The notes beneath the pieces are model-generated. The model saw nothing but the letters and a program-made list of their open reading frames with translations. It made no database searches and was not told where the DNA came from. Position numbers and translations under genes: made by a program. Below are positions 1-10,068 of a stretch of 64,000 nucleotides of DNA, in pieces. The stretch lies in NCBI RefSeq assembly GCF_033958435.1, contig NC_134141.1:102589001-102653000 (forward strand), written 5' to 3'. Each line of letters starts with the position of its first letter. Within the stretch, counting starts at the first letter, position 1. This DNA is from Carettochelys insculpta. Lineage: Eukaryota > Chordata > Testudines > Carettochelyidae.

Positions 1-29
<29 letters not shown>
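1..29. repeat. (TG)n microsatellite
   Basis: The first 29 bases are an uninterrupted TG dinucleotide run. It continues off the left edge of the window, so its full length is unknown. Confidence 0.97.
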
Positions 30-31
<2 letters not shown>

Positions 32-639
32 GGCAAGGTTACATATCATTAGTAGCATGAGTTGATGAAAAAAATAAGTAGGATGTGTCTCATTCCTGTG
101 AATATCAAAGACAGGTCGTAATGCATAAGATTATGAAGATTGCTATGCACGCCAAAGTTAAAGGTGTCAGATTTGTAACTGAATTCCAATTCAGATGTCT
201 CTCCCTGTTGCTTGCCTTCAGCTCTAAGCTGGAAGTAGGGATGCAACTGCACAAGGCTCCTCACTTCCAGGAGGAAGATCTGCCCCTGCAATCCAGTTGG
301 CTGCCATGCTCCTAGCTGGAAGGCTGGTGGAGGACAGCAGGGCTTCTAGAAGGGAGGCAAGGTAGCAGACCAAGCCAAGCTTGCAGGGGAAATGCAGCAG
401 CAGCCTGGCTGGGGAGCTGTGAAACTGACAAGACAGCCAACAGCTGATGTAAGGGATGACCTCATCACTCCTACCTCAGGGAGGCTGATAACCACTGCAG
501 GCCCTGGGGCAAGGTGCAGGTGGAGGGCATGCTTCACATTCCTCAAAGGGGTGGGGACAAGTGTACAGAGGGTGGGGCCTAGAGCAGTCAGCCCGTGGCA
601 GCACTCAGACCACAGAACTGCCACTGCAGAACTGTGCAT
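30..639. other. No recognised feature
   Basis: Unique-looking sequence. A GC-rich stretch from about 300 to 640 may belong to the transposon fragment that follows. Short ORFs here lack any recognisable motif. Confidence 0.4.
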
Positions 640-928
640 AGTGGCAGAGCAGCACTGTCACAGCATTTCAAAGGGCCCTGGAGCTCCAGCCACCACCGTT
701 GCCACAGTAGCAGGAGCTCCGGGAACCTTTGAAATGCCAGGTCCTGGTGCAACTTCCCCCTTTGGTGGGCACCGAAATAAGCCTAGTGCCTTTTGTGGAG
801 ATGGAGATATTATGTCTGTATAAAAGGGCACTTATATTAGTGGGAGCAAGGCTGTCATGCAGACAAGACATAGTTAGGTCAACATAAGGCAGCTCATGTC
901 AACCTAACAGTGTAGTGTAAACCGAGCC
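640..928 (-). mobile_element. Old DNA-transposon end fragment
   Basis: The right edge (about 911-928) reads TGTAGTGTAAACCGAGCC, the complement of the GGCT..GT.TACACTA type of terminal repeat seen on many other elements here, and it is followed by TAA. Just inside is a hairpin with arms GTTAGGTCAACAT and ATGTCAACCTAAC (about 869-905). The inner part (about 660-770) resembles 56290-56400, both carrying a CCTTTRAAATGC block followed by GTGCARYTKCCCCCTT. The other end was not recognised, so the left limit is approximate. Confidence 0.45.
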
Positions 929-931
929 TAA

Positions 932-2173
932 TAAGTCTCCAGAATCCCAGCTCCATTCTCTCCTTTCTCAAACTGTAAGAGAGCTGAGAAAGAGATACTG
1001 GATTGCACATGGCTGATGTATTTTATATAGGACAAATATCCATGTAAACCAATTACAGGGAAAAGAGCAACACTTTAATTTGGTAAGATTTGGTTAAGAT
1101 AAATTTGCTATTCTTCAGCTATACTTTGCATTGTGGAACAGAAGCAGTAAGACAAAAATAGCATGTATTCTAAATGTTAATAAAAACATAATCTGCACAC
1201 AGTAATTAGTTTGCATAGACAAGATTACTTCAATTTGCATCATGCATTTTCCAAAACCAACAACATCCAAGCTACCAAAATGTAGTCTAAAGGCAGTTTG
1301 ATCTCCATACTAATAGCTAACGTTCTCTCTGAAAGGAAAAGTCCTGATGCTAAAAGTGCATCATAGTTACAAAACTAGCAACTGGTTCAGAAAATGGAAG
1401 ATCCAATGTCCAAAGTCTGAAATCTCATGAAACTTTCTTAGTACCTTTATTAGAAGGAGATAATCCTCTAAAACTGAGAGCAGAAAGTGAATTTCCTTGA
1501 CTTTCCACAGCTAAACTGTAAAGAAAGTAGCCCATACTGCACACACAAGGAAGAAATGTTAACCACAACTCAAGGAACTTAACAAAATCCTGGACACAGA
1601 GCCATAAAGGACAATTAGGGGATTTGAGCAAACTATGGAATAAGAGCAAACTAGAACTTTAATTTTCATAATTGTATTACAGGTCTGTGGAGGCATTACT
1701 TTTTGCATGGTTACATACAAAACATTTGGGACTTTCAAAGGTACTTAAGTGATCTAGGAGCAGAAGTTTAATTGAATCCAATGGGACTTGTGCTCTTAAA
1801 CTACATACATACCTTTGAAAATAAACTTTTAAATGCTTCAGAAAAAGGAGGCCTATCAGGATTGTGATGATCATCTTTTACAAGGTTCTGCAGGAAAGTG
1901 AGACCCTAGAAATTATAGACTAGTAAATCTTTATTTTAATCCCATCACACAATTAGAGAACAAGGGGAAAGAAAGAATGAATGGAATACAATAAAATCAT
2001 TTTATGCAATGGATAGCTAATCTGTAAAATTGAGTACCGTAGCTGATAGGAGTTAAGTACCACAGCTGCACCCGTAAGACAGGTGAATAAAGATTCTAAA
2101 ATAAGTCTAATGTGCATTTTTCAGTATTTAAGAAAATCCAGGAGTGAAGAGAAGATGCTACAAAAAAGCTGTA
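932..2173. other. No recognised feature
   Basis: AT-rich sequence with no ORF resembling a known family, no tandem repeat and no transposon ends that I recognise. Confidence 0.4.
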
Positions 2174-2326
2174 TTATCCGGCAGCCAGATAACCAGCACA
2201 TTTTGTTAACCAGCATGCCCAGCTGGGGTCAGCTGCTGTGGCTGCCCATTACCTGGCCAGAGGCACAAAGTGGGGCTGCTGCTGGCACCGGCTGGTATAT
2301 CTGGCATACTTTATTATCCAGCATCC
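2174..2326 (+). repeat. Foldback repeat, left part (split by LTR element)
   Basis: This segment starts with TTATCCGGCAGCC and ends with TTATTATCCAGCATCC. Joined across the LTR retrotransposon to 8288-8311, it gives a stem (TTATCCAGCATCCT paired with AGGATGCTGGATAA) around a loop of about 9 bases. The outer end TTATCCGGCAGCC also pairs approximately with GGATGCTGGATAA at the far side, so the original unit may be a small foldback element of roughly 180 bp. The family is not identified. Confidence 0.5.
2322..2326. repeat. Target-site duplication CATCC (left)
   Basis: CATCC immediately precedes the LTR at 2327 and is repeated directly after the other LTR at 8283-8287, the 5-bp duplication expected of gypsy-type integrase. 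Confidence 0.9.
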
Positions 2327-2747
2327 TGTGATGGGGTTCAGGGGTCCCCCTGCACTGCACCCCGTCCGCTGGCAGGAGTGACTTTCACTTAGCAGGTACA
2401 ACAGGAGGTTTATTAGGCAACAGATGCCCAGTTTCTCACAGAAGCGACAGTACAGCAGCCAGAGACAGTCCTTCCAACCCGTCCTGGGGAGAAGACCCCC
2501 GAGGGGTGCCCCTCTGGGGTGTAGCTTTCCCCCTCCTCAGGCTGGCTGCCTTTCAGCTCTCTCTTCCCCTAGCCTCTAACTGCCGCCCCCCGATTTAAAA
2601 CCCAGCTTGGCTTCTTCCTCCTCTTTGTTCAGGGCAGAGGTGTTACCTGCCAGTTGTAGCCCCAGGGTCATCCTTAGCCACTGGGAGCTGCTGCTTGCCT
2701 CAGACATCCAGCCTGAGTCACACATGCACTCCCCCCACTTCATTACA
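2327..2747 (-). repeat. 3' LTR of the Gmr1-like element
   Basis: Terminal repeat beginning TGTGATGG and ending CATTACA on the plus strand. On the coding strand it has an AATAAA polyadenylation signal (complement of 2409-2414) and a TTTTAAAT TATA-like box (complement of about 2593-2600). I counted about ten differences from the 5' LTR over 421 aligned bases, nine of them transitions. Confidence 0.93.
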
Positions 2748-2762
2748 TTTTTCCCCCCTTCC
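2748..2762 (-). promoter_or_regulatory. Polypurine tract
   Basis: On the coding strand this reads GGAAGGGGGGAAAAA and abuts the 3' LTR, the expected place and composition for the plus-strand primer. Confidence 0.85.
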
Positions 2763-2784
2763 AGACCGAACTGAGCGGGGTTAC

Positions 2785-3639
2785 TTAGCCAGTGACCTGG
2801 GGAAGTTCGGGGCCCTCCCTGCGTGACAGGGCATTGGCTATGGTGTTTTTGTTCCCCTTTACATGGACCACCTTCATGTCGTAGTCCTGGAGGAGCAGAC
2901 TCCACCACAGGAGCTTGGCATTGGCCCCTTTTATGTCATGCAGCCAGGTTAGGGGTGAGTGATTGGTGTACACGGTGAAACGCCGTCCAAACAGGTACGG
3001 CTGCAGCTTCCCCAACGCCCACACCATGGCCAGACATTTCTTCTCTATAGCTGCGTAGTTCTGGTCCCGGGGCAGCAGCTTTTTACTTAGGTACACAATG
3101 GGGTGTTTTTTCCCTTTGTCATTTACCTGCATTAGCACCGCCCCCAGCCCCACGTTTGAGGCATTGGTGAACACCAGGAAGGGTTTGTTGAAGTTTGGAT
3201 TTGCCAGCACTGGGGCCCTGACCAGCGCCTCCTTCAGTGCGCAGAGGGCCTCCTGGCACTGCTCAGTCCAGACCACCTTGTTAGGCTTTTCCTTTTTACA
3301 TAGCTTCGTGAGGGGGGCTGCGATGGAGCTAAAGTGGGGCACAAACCTTCGGTAGTACCCCGCCATCCCAATGAAGGCCTGGACCTGTTTCTTAGTCTGG
3401 GGTGTTGGCCAATTTTTGACAGCCTCCACTTTAGCTGGCTTTGGCTTTAAGCAGCCGCTGCCCACCTTGTGGCCCAGGTAGGTCACCTCAGCCATTCCCA
3501 CCTTGCACTTTCCTGCCTTGATAGTCAGACCAGCCTTTTGGAGTTGGTTCAGCACCTGCTTGACTTGGGACACATGGTCCTCCCACGTCTGGCTGAAGAT
3601 GCAAATGTTGTCCATGTAAGCCAGGGCAAAGCTTTCCAT
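2785..3639 (-). pseudogene. pol: Reverse transcriptase C-terminal half and RNase H
   Basis: 284 codons directly continuing the frame of 3640-7002 after a single TGA. It starts at the polymerase active-site motif, here YMDN (residues 8-11) instead of YxDD, followed by the thumb/connection region (TYLGHKVG, AFIGMAGYYRRFVPHF) and RNase H. In RNase H the first catalytic Asp is Asn159 (TNAS), Glu199 is kept and the third position is Asn226 (YTNHSPLTWL). The usual ADALS-type tail reads ANALSRR. It terminates 37 bp before the LTR. The active-site changes are all explicable as G-to-A on the coding strand. Confidence 0.92.
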
Positions 3640-6600
3640 TCATTTTAGTAGCTGGTCCACCAGACGCTGGAAGGTAGCAGGTGCCCCCTTGAGGCCAAAG
3701 GGCAGGACCAGGAACTCGTAGAGCCCCACAGGGGTGATGAAAGCCGACTTGAGCCGGGCATCTTTGTCTAATGGCACTTGCCAGTACCCCTTGGTGAGGT
3801 TTATGGTGGTGAGGTAACGGGCTCCCCCCAGCTTGTCTAAAAGGTTATCAGGCCTGGGCATGGGGTAGGCGTCCGATACAGTGATGGCATTAAGCTTGTG
3901 ATAGTTCACACAAAACCGAACAGACCCATTTTTTTTAGGGACTAACACCACGGGAGAGGCCCAGGGGCTGGATGAGGGTTGGATCACCCCCAGAGCCAGC
4001 ATGTCTTCAACCTCCCGCTCTATGTCCTGAGCCATTCTTCCTGTGACTCTGAATGGCACACACTTGATAGGGGCATGGGTGCCTGTTTCTATTTGGTGTA
4101 CAGCTAGGTCAGTGCGTCCGGGTTTGTCAGAGAACAGCTGTTGGTGCGAATGCAGCACCTCCTTGATCTCCGTCTGCTGGGCAGGGGTCAGCCGGTCTGA
4201 GAGGGGAATAGACTCCAGCAAGGAGCCGGCTCCAGTCCTTGTGAGCAAATCCACCAAGGGATCATTCCTCTGCCCCTCCCAGTGTCTGCACACAGCCAGC
4301 ACCAAGTTCTCTCTGTCCCAGTAAGGTTTCATCATGTTTACATGATAGACCCAGTGGCTGTGGGCCCGGTTTGACAGTTTCACCACATAATTCACGTTAT
4401 TTAGCTGTTTGACGACCATGAAGGGCCCATCCCAGGCCGCTTGCAGCTTGTTCCGCCGCACAGGTACAAGGACCATCACTTGGTCCCCGGTGGCAGAGGC
4501 TCGGGCCCTGGTGTTACGGTTATACCAGACCTTTTGCTTCCTTTGGGCCATGGAGAGGTTCTTCCTGGCCAGGCCCATGAGCTTGGTGAGTTTTTTCCGG
4601 AAGGTCAGTACATACTGTACCACTGACTCCCCTTTAGGAGAGGCCGTTCCCTCCCACTTTTCTTTGAGCAAGTTCAAGGGTTCCCATACCCTCCTTCCGT
4701 ATAGCAGCTCAAACGGGGAGAACCCCATGGATTCCTGGGGCACCTCCCTGTATGCAAACAGCAGGTGGGGTAAGTACTTGTCCCAGTTATGGGGGTATTG
4801 ATTTATGAAGGTTTTTAGCATCTGCTTTAGAGTCCCATTGAACCTTTCCACCAGTCCATTGGTCTGCGGGTGGTAGGCTGTGGCCCAGGTGTGCCAGACC
4901 CCACACTTGTCCCACAAGCTTTGCAGTAGGGCCGACATGAAGTTGGACCCCTGATCTGTGAGGACCTCCTTGGGGAACCCCACTCTGCTGAAAATGGACA
5001 GCAGTGCATTCGCCACGGTGTCAGCGTCGATAGAGGTTAAGGCCACTGCTTCTGGGTATTGCGTGGCAAAATCTACCACTACCAAAATATATTTTTTCCC
5101 TGAATGCGTTGCCTTGCTGAAGGGGCCCACTATGTTTATAGCCACTTTCTGGCAAGGCTTCTCTATGATGGGCAGTGGCCTTAGGGCAGCTTTTCCCTTG
5201 TCCCGGGTCTTTCCCACCATCTGGCAGGGATTGCAGGACAGGCAATACAGACGGACAGCTGCAAAGATCCCTGGCCAAAAAAAGGTTTGTAACAACCTTC
5301 TCCTGGTGCGGTGGATCCCCTGGTGTCCTGCGAGCGGGACATTATGGGCTAGGTACAGCAACCTGCGCCGGTACTTTTGGGGAACAACCAGTTGCCTCTG
5401 GACCTTCCATGGCTCCGCTTTGCATCTGGGAGCCCACTCCCGGTACAGGAATTCCTTTTCCCACAGGAATCTCTCCCTGCAGCCCTCCCCCAGCTGTGGA
5501 GCTGGGCTGAGACTGGCTAGTTCCCTCAGCTTCTGCAAGGAGGGGTCTCTCTGCTGCTCTGCCTGGAATTCTTCCGCTGGGGCAGGGGCGGATGCTACTT
5601 CCCCATCCCTGCCTGGCTCCAGCACCCCTGGCCTGTGAGATCTGGTTTTTGGGGGGCCCCTTTCTTTTAGGGTTGGCCCCTGTGGCTCCTGTGACTTTGG
5701 CTGGGCCTGTACCCCTGAATCTGGGGAGTGCACCCCTCGTTTTCTTTGGCTACAGGTCAGGACCAGGGCACGAGGGCGTTCACCTTGCCAGTTCTCCAGG
5801 TCAGCCCCCATTAGTACATCCGCCGGCAAATGGCTGTGCACGCCCACTTCCTTGGGGCCTTCCCTCTTCCCCCATTTTAGGTGCACCCTTGCCATGGGCA
5901 CCTTGAAAGGGGTCCCATTAATTTCTGTTATTGTCAGGTGGGAATTGGGTATCATGCAGCCCGGTGCCACCACCCCGGGTTGGGCCAGCGTCACGTTAGA
6001 GCCTGTGTCCCAGAACCCTGTGACCTTTTTCCCGTCTACCTCGAGGTGTTTGAGACACTTGCTCCACAGAGGTAGTGCCGCCCCCACTCTGTAAACTGAC
6101 CTCTGAGCATTTGGTCCCCCTGAGGAGCTGGTCTGTGGGGCGGACTTGGCCCAATCCGAGCGCCCATTGTCAGCACCACCCGCCTTGGCCGCCAGCCCCT
6201 CTGGCTTCTGGGACCCCACCCAGTTGACTCCATGACCCCCCGGCCTGCTTAACCTGTCTGGGAGCCTGGGGCACTGGGCTGCTCTATGCCCCTTTCGCCC
6301 ACAGCGATAACAGCCTGGGTCTTGTTGTGTCCCTTGGGCCGGCTGCTCTGTCCAGGCTCTGTTTGGCTCTCTGGGGGGTAGGTGGCTGGCCCCTCTTTCC
6401 TGGGCTTGCCCAAGAGGTGGTCCCCTTTGTTGTACAGTCAAGGACCGGTTTCTCTGAGATTCTTGGTCTCTCCGGGACTCCCTCTCCCTCTGGGGCTCCC
6501 TCTCTCTCCGGGACTCCCTCTCTTTGTGGGGCTCACTTTTAAACCTGGCCCGGCTGTTTGTGAAGTTATTTGCCAGTTTCCCTGCATCGTGTGAATCCCC

Positions 6601-7002
6601 TGGCTTCCGGTCCACGAGCCACACCCTTAGGTCAGGTGAACACATCTCGTAGAATCGCTCCAGGACCGCCAGCTTGATCAGGTCCTCTACGGACTGGACT
6701 TCCATTCCGAGTGCCCACTTCCGGTAGTATTGCCTCAGGCGGGCAGTTGTATCTACATGAGTTTTCTCTGGCCTTTTCTGCGCCTCCTGGAACTTTTTCT
6801 TGTACATTTTCAGAGTCAGCCCGAACTTATGCAGCAGGGCCTGTTTGAACCGTTCATAGTCCCCAGGCTGCAGCCCCTCCAGCCGGCTGAGCACCGCTGC
6901 AGCCTTCTGGCCCAGCAAGGGGGTGAGGTGCCGGAGCCACTCATCTGGGGGAACCTCATGCAACTCACAGGCTCGCTCAAAGGCGGTAAGGAACTCGTCC
7001 AT
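3640..7002 (-). pseudogene. pol: Gag-protease-integrase-reverse transcriptase ORF
   Basis: 1,120 codons. In order: a SCAN-like capsid region (about residues 69-150, with YYRKWALGMEV and LIKLAVLERF); an Arg/Glu-rich linker; a CX2CX4HX4C zinc knuckle (CYRCGRKGHRAAQC, 231-244); an aspartic protease (WDTGS, Asp332); an integrase zinc finger (His553/560, Cys590, Cys593); and an integrase core whose first catalytic position is Asn623, followed by Asp683 and Glu719. A GPF-type module lies near 858 (DGPFMVV), then reverse transcriptase from about 975 with LPFGLKGAPATFQ near the end. The first reverse transcriptase catalytic position is Asn1068 (INLTKGYW). The ORF stops at a TGA just before the YxDD region, and the following frame is the same. 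Integrase precedes reverse transcriptase, as in Gmr1. Two of the catalytic sites in this ORF carry Asn for Asp, so the product would be inactive. Confidence 0.92.
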
Positions 7003-7397
7003 GCCCCCTGGGTCCTGACATTGGCCAGCACACGCGTCTCCAAGTGACTGGCCACCCCGATCCGTCTGGCCCTCTCCCGGCTTACCGCAGCTGGGGCCTC
7101 TTGGCGTCTCGCCTCTGCCATGGCCCGCTCATGCTCCCGCTCTTGCTCTCTCTTCTTTCGTTCTTGTTCTTTTTCCTCCCGCTGTCTCTCTTGTAGCTGG
7201 CGCTCGTGCTCACACTCTCTGTCATGTTCCTGGCGCTTGTGCTCAAGCTCTCTTTCCTGTTCCTGGCGCTTATGTTCCCTTTGCCATTCCTGGCGCTTGT
7301 GTTTCCTCTGCCATTCCTGGCACTCGTGTTCCCTCTGCCGTTCTTGGTGCTCGTGTTCCCTCTGCCATCCCTGGGCTTCCAGTTCCTTTAATTTCAC
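6816..7397 (-). pseudogene. gag: Gag coiled-coil segment (frameshifted)
   Basis: The first ~105 of 193 codons are extremely rich in Glu, Arg, Gln, His and Lys, with a nine-residue period such as QEWQREHKR, encoded by a 27-bp tandem repeat at about 7190-7370. The composition predicts a long charged coiled coil or single helix, plausibly for Gag multimerisation. After about residue 120 the frame turns into unrelated Ser/Pro/Cys-rich sequence, because the SCAN-like capsid continues in the frame of 3640-7002; a single-base-scale shift near 7003-7035 explains this. It overlaps the start of the next ORF by 187 bp. Confidence 0.75.
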
Positions 7398-7729
7398 CTC
7401 GAGCTCCAGCCGTCGCAGCTTTGTGGCGGGGGACTCTGCCCGAATGGACCACCGCTAGCTGAGCGCGACCTGGTGGGCACCGCGTCTGTCTGACGGCGCC
7501 GAGCCCCTGCTCCTGTCGGAGAATCCGAAACGCTTCCCGAGGCTGACCGGCCACTTTTTGCCAGGACAGGCTCTGCCCCCCCAGATTGGTCATTCTCTTC
7601 CAGCTGGGCAATCAGCTGGGCCTTGGTCGCCTTCCCCACGGTCAGGCCCCTCTCTCTGCACAGCCCCGCTAGCTCTGCCTTCAGGAGTTGGGTATAATCC
7701 ATCTCCCCGCTATCTCCCGGGGTCTCCAC
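7394..7729 (-). pseudogene. gag: Gag N-terminal segment with SAP-like motif (frameshifted)
   Basis: This is the first open frame after the primer binding site, 111 codons starting METPGDSGEMDY about 115 bp downstream of it. Residues about 13-46 (LLKAELAGLCRERGL then KATKAQLIAQLEE) look like a SAP-type helix-extension-helix, a fold that binds nucleic acid in many proteins; this is by eye and not tested. The frame closes in a Ser/Pro-rich tail, while the coiled-coil region that should follow lies in another frame, so an indel has occurred around 7400-7500. The segment is the amino terminus of the Gag polyprotein of the LTR element. Confidence 0.7.
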
Positions 7730-7844
7730 TCACCAGCAGCAGCTGCAGGAATGGCTCTGTTCCCCCTCTGGCTCTTGTGAGGCTCCTTCCTTCTCTTGCG
7801 CTCAGTCAGCCACTGATGGGAGCTCATCCGTGGGTGCAGTGCAA

Positions 7845-7860
7845 CCCACTTCTGACACCA
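7845..7860 (-). promoter_or_regulatory. Primer binding site (tRNA-Leu-like)
   Basis: The plus strand reads CCCACTTCTGACACCA, one base from the 5' LTR. This is the form of a tRNA 3' end including CCA, and from memory it matches vertebrate tRNA-Leu (CAA anticodon). The complement on the coding strand would prime minus-strand synthesis. Confidence 0.8.
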
Positions 7861-7861
7861 G

Positions 7862-8282
7862 TGTGATGGGGTTCAGGGGTCCCCCTGCACTGCACCCCAT
7901 CCGCTGGCAGGAGTGACTTTCACTCAGCAGGTACAACAGGAGGTTTATTAGGCAACAGATGCCCAGTTTCTCACAGAAGCGACAGTACAGCAGCCAGAGA
8001 CAGTCCTTCCAACCCGTCCTGGGAAGAAGACCCCTGAGGGGTGCCCCTCTGGGGTGTAGCTTTCCCCCTCCTCAGGCTGACTGCCTTTCAGCTCTCTCTT
8101 CCCCTAGCCTCTAACTGCCACCCTCCGATTTAAAACCCAGCTTGGCTCCTCCCTCCTCTTTGTTCAGGGCAGAGGTGTTACCTGCCAGTTGTAGCCCCAG
8201 GGTCATCCTTAGCCACTGGGAGCTGCTGCTTGCCTCAGACATCCAGCCTGACTCACACATGCACTCCCCCCACTTCATTACA
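7862..8282 (-). repeat. 5' LTR of the Gmr1-like element
   Basis: A 421-bp repeat nearly identical to 2327-2747. It carries the same AATAAA (complement of 7944-7949) and TATA-like box. It lies upstream of gag on the minus strand and should hold the element's promoter. Confidence 0.93.
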
Positions 8283-8287
8283 CATCC
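8283..8287. repeat. Target-site duplication CATCC (right)
   Basis: Exact match to 2322-2326; the right partner of the 5-bp target duplication. Confidence 0.9.
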
Positions 8288-8311
8288 TCAGTTCCCCAGG
8301 ATGCTGGATAA
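8288..8311 (+). repeat. Foldback repeat, right part
   Basis: Contains AGGATGCTGGATAATGAA, the partner of TTATTATCCAGCATCC at 2311-2326. It was contiguous with that segment before the LTR element inserted. Confidence 0.5.
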
Positions 8312-8720
8312 TGAACCTTGTACCATCATGCATGAAGAAGGAAATTAAGGAGTAAAATTGGATACATGCATTTTCACCATTTCACCATACACACACACAG
8401 CATCAGCATCACTGGTCTCTGCTAAATGTGGGAAGTACGAATAGTAGTGGGACTCACCAAATATTGCCAGTTTATGTTGGGTGATCAAGATGAGAGGCTG
8501 AGACAATATCTGTAACAGTAATAATTCACCATCTTTTACATATTTAGTGAAAATATCTAGTTGCAACTAAATACTGATTATGTTCAAGATGTGTTTTTCT
8601 TCAGTTTTGACAAGGTGATCCTCTGCTGATTTCAACTCTTCCAAATATTTGTGCATATTTAACATCCCAGAAAGTTTCGCATTCCTCTAGATTGAAGTAT
8701 TAATGTCTTGCTGCAGTTAA
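8312..8720. other. No recognised feature
   Basis: AT-rich unique-looking sequence with no motif I can assign. Confidence 0.4.
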
Positions 8721-8760
8721 CCAAACCAAACCAAACCAAACCAAACCAAACCAAACCAAA
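8721..8760. repeat. (CCAAA)n microsatellite
   Basis: Eight uninterrupted copies of the pentamer CCAAA. Confidence 0.97.
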
Positions 8761-10068
8761 AAAGAAGTCAAGTTCCTTAGTTATTTGCTTCTGACTTCTG
8801 ATTTCAGCAGCCCATACTAGGAGGCCAACTGGAAAAGATTAGAGAACTGGAGAATTAGTGGATTGCCTTGTGGAATTCTTAAAAGTGGATTCTATGGGTC
8901 TCCCCAGAAGCCCTTTTGGAACATTTATCACGACAGTACGAAAACACTGTGCATATTCTTCCGGCAGAAAGACTGACTACATAGTCACAGCTCAGACATA
9001 CAGTGAACCCTTGTGATAGGACAGGTCCTCCCGGTGTACCACTTTATGGATAAAGGTGGCCCTGCAGGCCCCCTACCTCAGTTTCATCCTATTTCCTCCG
9101 TAGAAGGTACTTGGCTTCCACAGCCAAGCCATGTTAATAAACATACCAAACAAAAGCATCCTCAGTCTAGACAGGCTCAACTTTCGGCCTCCTTGCTCAC
9201 AGGTGGGCTCCCACATACAACAGCTTTCCTTCTCACTTAGCAGCCAGCTTCCAGTCAGTTACCGGTGCCAGGATTATCCTCCTCTCCAGGGCTGCAGCAG
9301 GCTTCAGTCCTCTACACTCCCCTGTCTAAGTCAAGGTCTTTTGCTCTACACAAGAGCAGCCTGTCTGCTCTCTGTCATCACTGTTCTTCAATTGAGGGCC
9401 TTTCCTTCTCTTTCATCCAGCACTCAGCATCAATGTGGGGAGGTGGAGCTGAGTGAAACCCAGGCCTCCGGGCTCTTAAAGGACCCTTCTGCCCTTTTAC
9501 AGGATTTTTCAAAGAAATTGCATCACCGATGTAGACGTAGAAGATGCATAAGATGAAGACAAGGTACTGTTTGAGGTAGTCATGCTGAAGCTTTAGCATT
9601 GAATTAGGTGGTGAGAAAGTTGCTGCCTATGCGTTTTCTTATGCTCTTGGTTACGCATATTACCGGATGGGCAAGATCTGCTGGAGATTTCTGTTTAAAG
9701 GTGACCTGCAAAGGGATTTTTTAAAGTAGAAATGGTGCTAATTTTGCTACTTTATGATGTATAAAGAAGGCCTGAAAGGTTTTCTTTGAATCTGTGTGGG
9801 TATTTTTCCCCTTGGGAAATATCAGGAATGTTGTTTGTTCTTGCCTAAATGGCTGATTTTAGATTTAGCTTAAACCTGTTCCCAGTAAATTTAAACTCAG
9901 TTGTTTTAAGTTTGGTTTATATCAGTGTAATTATCCACAAATCATTTTCTTGGCGCTGCTTCAAGTGGGTTTTAGGGCTATCTCCTGTGATCTCTCATGT
10001 CTTAGCTGATGTCTTATCTTAGTTGATAAGATAGGAATATCAGTCACCAGGAATATATGATTAAAAAT
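8761..10068. other. No recognised feature
   Basis: No coding or transposon signature recognised. The ORF of 141 codons near 9131-9556 is low in recognisable motifs and is probably chance. Confidence 0.35.

Larger units (their letters stand above)
2327..8282 (-). mobile_element. Gmr1-like Ty3/gypsy LTR retrotransposon, full length, inactive
   Basis: A 5,956-bp element on the minus strand. It has two 421-bp LTRs, a 5-bp target duplication CATCC (2322-2326 and 8283-8287), a primer binding site next to the 5' LTR and a polypurine tract next to the 3' LTR. Coding order on the minus strand is Gag (SAP-like segment, coiled coil, SCAN-like capsid, zinc knuckle), protease, integrase, reverse transcriptase, RNase H. 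Integrase upstream of reverse transcriptase is the arrangement known for Gmr1-type Ty3/gypsy elements of deuterostomes and unlike ordinary gypsy. The copy is disabled by two frameshifts in gag, one in-frame TGA in reverse transcriptase and several catalytic Asp-to-Asn changes. The LTRs differ at about 10 of 421 positions, so insertion is fairly recent relative to most repeats here. Confidence 0.93.

Noticed and set aside
2576..7866. Many plus- and minus-strand ORFs of 60-226 codons across the gypsy element
   Set aside because: They overlap the gag-pol frame and encode no recognisable motif; they are shadows of a GC-rich coding region.
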